DNA of 64,000 bases from Fasciolopsis buskii (Eukaryota; Platyhelminthes; Trematoda; Plagiorchiida; Fasciolidae): NCBI GenBank assembly GCA_008360955.1, contig LUCM01010456.1:59171-123170 (forward strand), read 5' to 3'. The translations under genes and the position numbers were made by a program. The notes beneath the pieces are model-generated. The model was not told where the DNA came from. It did not search any database and saw only the letters and a list, made by a program, of their open reading frames with translations. Shown piece by piece: positions 61,473-64,000 of this stretch. How positions within the stretch are numbered: the first letter of the stretch is position 1; each line of letters begins with the position of its first letter.

Positions 61473-63008
61473 CGCAGACTCACAAACATCATTGAGATTT
61501 GTGTTGTTACGAATAACCTGGTTACAATTTATTCGGTCCGAATTGATCGAATACAATTAGCCTGGTCTGATTAACTCATCATAAATGGGAGCAAAAAGTA
61601 CATTGTCGATACGGATTACAGACGATGAACTTGTGAAAATTTTGTTGTTCTTCTATAGGACGACAGGAAGCATCAAGACAGCCCAGCTGTCTATTGTTAA
61701 GCATGTTGATCATTCTCAGTCCATTTATTGTCTCTTTTCCTTTCTATCTGTGCTTCGGAAATACGTTCGCAATCTCGCAAGGAAGTTCTGTGAAACAAAT
61801 TGTCTAGCTAATCGTAAACAACCGGAAATTATGGGACAAGTATTGAACGTCTTAGTCGTAGAGTACGTCTCTCGGCCATTATGCGATTGCAAACATGAGT
61901 GACTAGGGAAATTGATCAGTGCCATACGTCGTACATAGTAATGTGGAAAATTCCGAAAGCCGGTGACTTCCTTCGTCCAAAGGAAACTAGCTGACTAGAA
62001 CCGAATAGCGTCGATCTTTCCAATTGGATGTTGTATAGTCTTTTTTATGCCGAATGAGTACTTAGTAGATATTACACAGAGAATACATGGTTGCTTACTC
62101 CCATGTCCGGTCCAAGACAGAATAAGGCTGAAATTAGTCCCGGTGACACTGTCTCCTTTCCTATGGTTATGGTTTGAACAGGGAAACCGGAATACTACCA
62201 GTGATCTCATCTGAGGCATCACTTGGTTTCAACGTGACATTATGCGTCCGCACAACATCAAACGTGTGTTTGAACAGCGAGATGAAGTTTGGGGCGATAC
62301 CAGTATCACCAGAGACTATCTGGCCCCGGTCTGGTGAGAATATTCAAGGACTGGAATTTATTTGCAGAATTCGAGATGATCAATCAATTGAAATCGGATG
62401 TTACGGGGAAAATGTAATTTAACAGAGGCAGCACAAACATAATTTTAGGAGGCTGGCACCAGAACCTCAGTCGATCCAAGAGCAGCCTGCATGGAGACTG
62501 CGCCCATGCGAGAATTAGACGGTGAAAATTAACTTTGATCTATTAATGACACGCAGACCGAAACGGATCACATCAGGATCAAAGGACAAATCTGGAAAAA
62601 ATGCCATGTTATTACGGTTTAAATAGTGATGTGATCAATTAAAAGTACATACCTCAACAGTACCGAACAGCAGAAGCAAAAACGGAACCGGTTCAGACGG
62701 TCTCACAAACCATTAGGTTTAATTCACGGTACATGTGACATGAATGAGACGATTCCCGCCATGAAACAACTAGACAAGTCAATAAGGTTCGACATTGTGA
62801 ACTAGAAAGTAAATTAATATTTGAAAAGGATAATACGAATCGAACAAATAAACAAGTGAAAAATGGTTGTGAGTGATGGACTTTCACTTTTTCGCTTCCG
62901 ATGGACGTCACGGGGTGATTCGTCAAACGTTATTCGTCAGTTAGATAAGGCTCATTGTAACGTCCATCTGACACGTTTTAAAATCAACTGGCTGCTGCTA
63001 TTGCCCAC

Positions 63009-63041
63009 TCTTTCTCTCTCCCGCTCTCTCTCTCTCTCTCG
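63009..63041. repeat. CT-type microsatellite
   Basis: A TCTCTC tract interrupted once by CCG, about 33 bases. Confidence 0.9.
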
Positions 63042-63950
63042 TTATTTGATTCGTGTAAATCTTCCTCAGTACTGACTTCATTCCCATATCTCTATGGAGG
63101 GGGAGTTGCACACATCTTCATATTGACGAGACTTGTTAACTGCTTCGGTTCTTATGCTGCCATTAGTGGACACAGACAGTACCGCTTTGTCTTGCCTATG
63201 AATAACTTACGACGAATCAACGTGTGATTCCTGATTGGCCTCAGAATCTATCCACATTCCTTATGAATGTGATTGTATTCACATTCGAATTAAGGGGAAT
63301 GCAAGAATGAGACTGATTGAACAGCAGACTACCTAGTACACATGCCTGATGAACAATAATAATCATGACGGGAGTCGTGTGCATCTACTGGAAATTTATC
63401 TCACCATCTTCTCATACAACAATGTTTTAAAATTGATTGAATAGGATTTTTTCTGCAGGTAATCTGACGCAGGTCACTTTGGGTACCTTATGTGCGAATA
63501 AATTTGTGATTGTCCCATTGATTCCCGTTGCTATTTTCCGTACCTTTTTATGTATGCACCAACAAATAACTCCTCATCTTCAATATTTATATGCGCTTCG
63601 GTTAAATTAGTAGGCCCACCAAATATATTGTAAAATTTCCTTCAAAAACATGGCATTTTCCTGTTCTTGATTGTGACACGCGTGAAAAAATCGTCCAGAA
63701 TTTAGGCTAACTAGAAGTCATTTATCATACAAAACAATACAATGCAAACACTACATATAGACATGTAATAATATAATCTATACAATGCATTTAAATAAAC
63801 AAAGAATCATCAAAGCAGATGACCGGTTTCGTTATTAGTGCCTTTCATCAGACATGCGTACTCGGCCCTCCCTTGTTAATATATATGCACAGTTGTGCAT
63901 GCCGATAGGAAGTTAGCGCCGGAATCCTGTTTGTATGAAAGAATGGTGAG

Positions 63951-63951
<1 letters not shown>

Positions 63952-64000
<49 letters not shown>
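63952..64000. repeat. TA dinucleotide tract reaching the window edge
   Basis: 49 bases of pure TA alternation; its full length cannot be seen. Confidence 0.97.

Larger units (their letters stand above)
52849..64000 (+). other. Region downstream of the last recognised exon
   Basis: Probably the next intron of the XRRA1-like gene, since no terminal exon or poly(A) site was recognised. It holds one LINE copy (53690-54425), the second copy of an unclassified repeat (60270-60600) and simple repeats (61441-61472, 63009-63041, 63952-64000). Between 54425 and 60270 I see only short unassigned frames. One minus-strand frame at 57356-57123 is strikingly basic. Confidence 0.6.

Overview
The window is AT-rich nuclear DNA from an intron-rich eukaryote, very probably a flatworm and most likely a digenean fluke. 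This rests on large introns (about 2.5 to 24 kb), decayed RTE-like and CR1-like LINE fragments on both strands whose RT wording resembles elements I associate with trematodes, tRNA-derived SINE fragments, and no sign of prokaryotic gene organisation. The species cannot be fixed from the sequence alone.

One protein-coding gene can be supported. It lies on the + strand, spans at least 830-52848, and runs off both ends of the window. Six exons (830-1203, 11157-11554, 35755-36091, 39053-39239, 41732-42042, 52717-52848) join through GT/AG sites with every codon phase compatible. The deduced partial protein, roughly 580 residues, matches the C-terminal two thirds of XRRA1 (X-ray radiation resistance-associated protein 1), a leucine-rich-repeat protein. 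The match covers the last LRR, the adjoining capping block, and four short conserved islands in the otherwise variable tail. A possible 63-base extra exon (44050-44112) also fits the phase. The LRR-rich N-terminal exons should lie to the left of the window and the last exon(s) to the right.

Layout: 1-829, upstream intron; 1204-11156, intron with three LINE fragments, one of which (7450-9745) still shows endonuclease and reverse transcriptase; 11555-35754, a 24-kb intron with the larger assembly gap (353 N), three SINE copies, five LINE fragments and several unclassified repeats; 36092-39052, intron with a CR1-like fragment; 39240-41731, intron largely filled by one RTE-like LINE; 42043-52716, mostly unique sequence; 52849-64000, downstream intron or flank with one LINE copy and simple repeats. 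No promoter, poly(A) site, tRNA or rRNA gene, or CRISPR array is supported.

The points most worth following are: the XRRA1 orthologue with its conserved tail motifs of unknown function; an inverted pair of LINE fragments (33735-34285 and 40885-41437) that share the same two stop codons, suggesting duplication after the element was dead; a 7-N gap that its sister copy suggests is a single base; and several unclassified repeat pairs. I found no convincing new multi-gene system.
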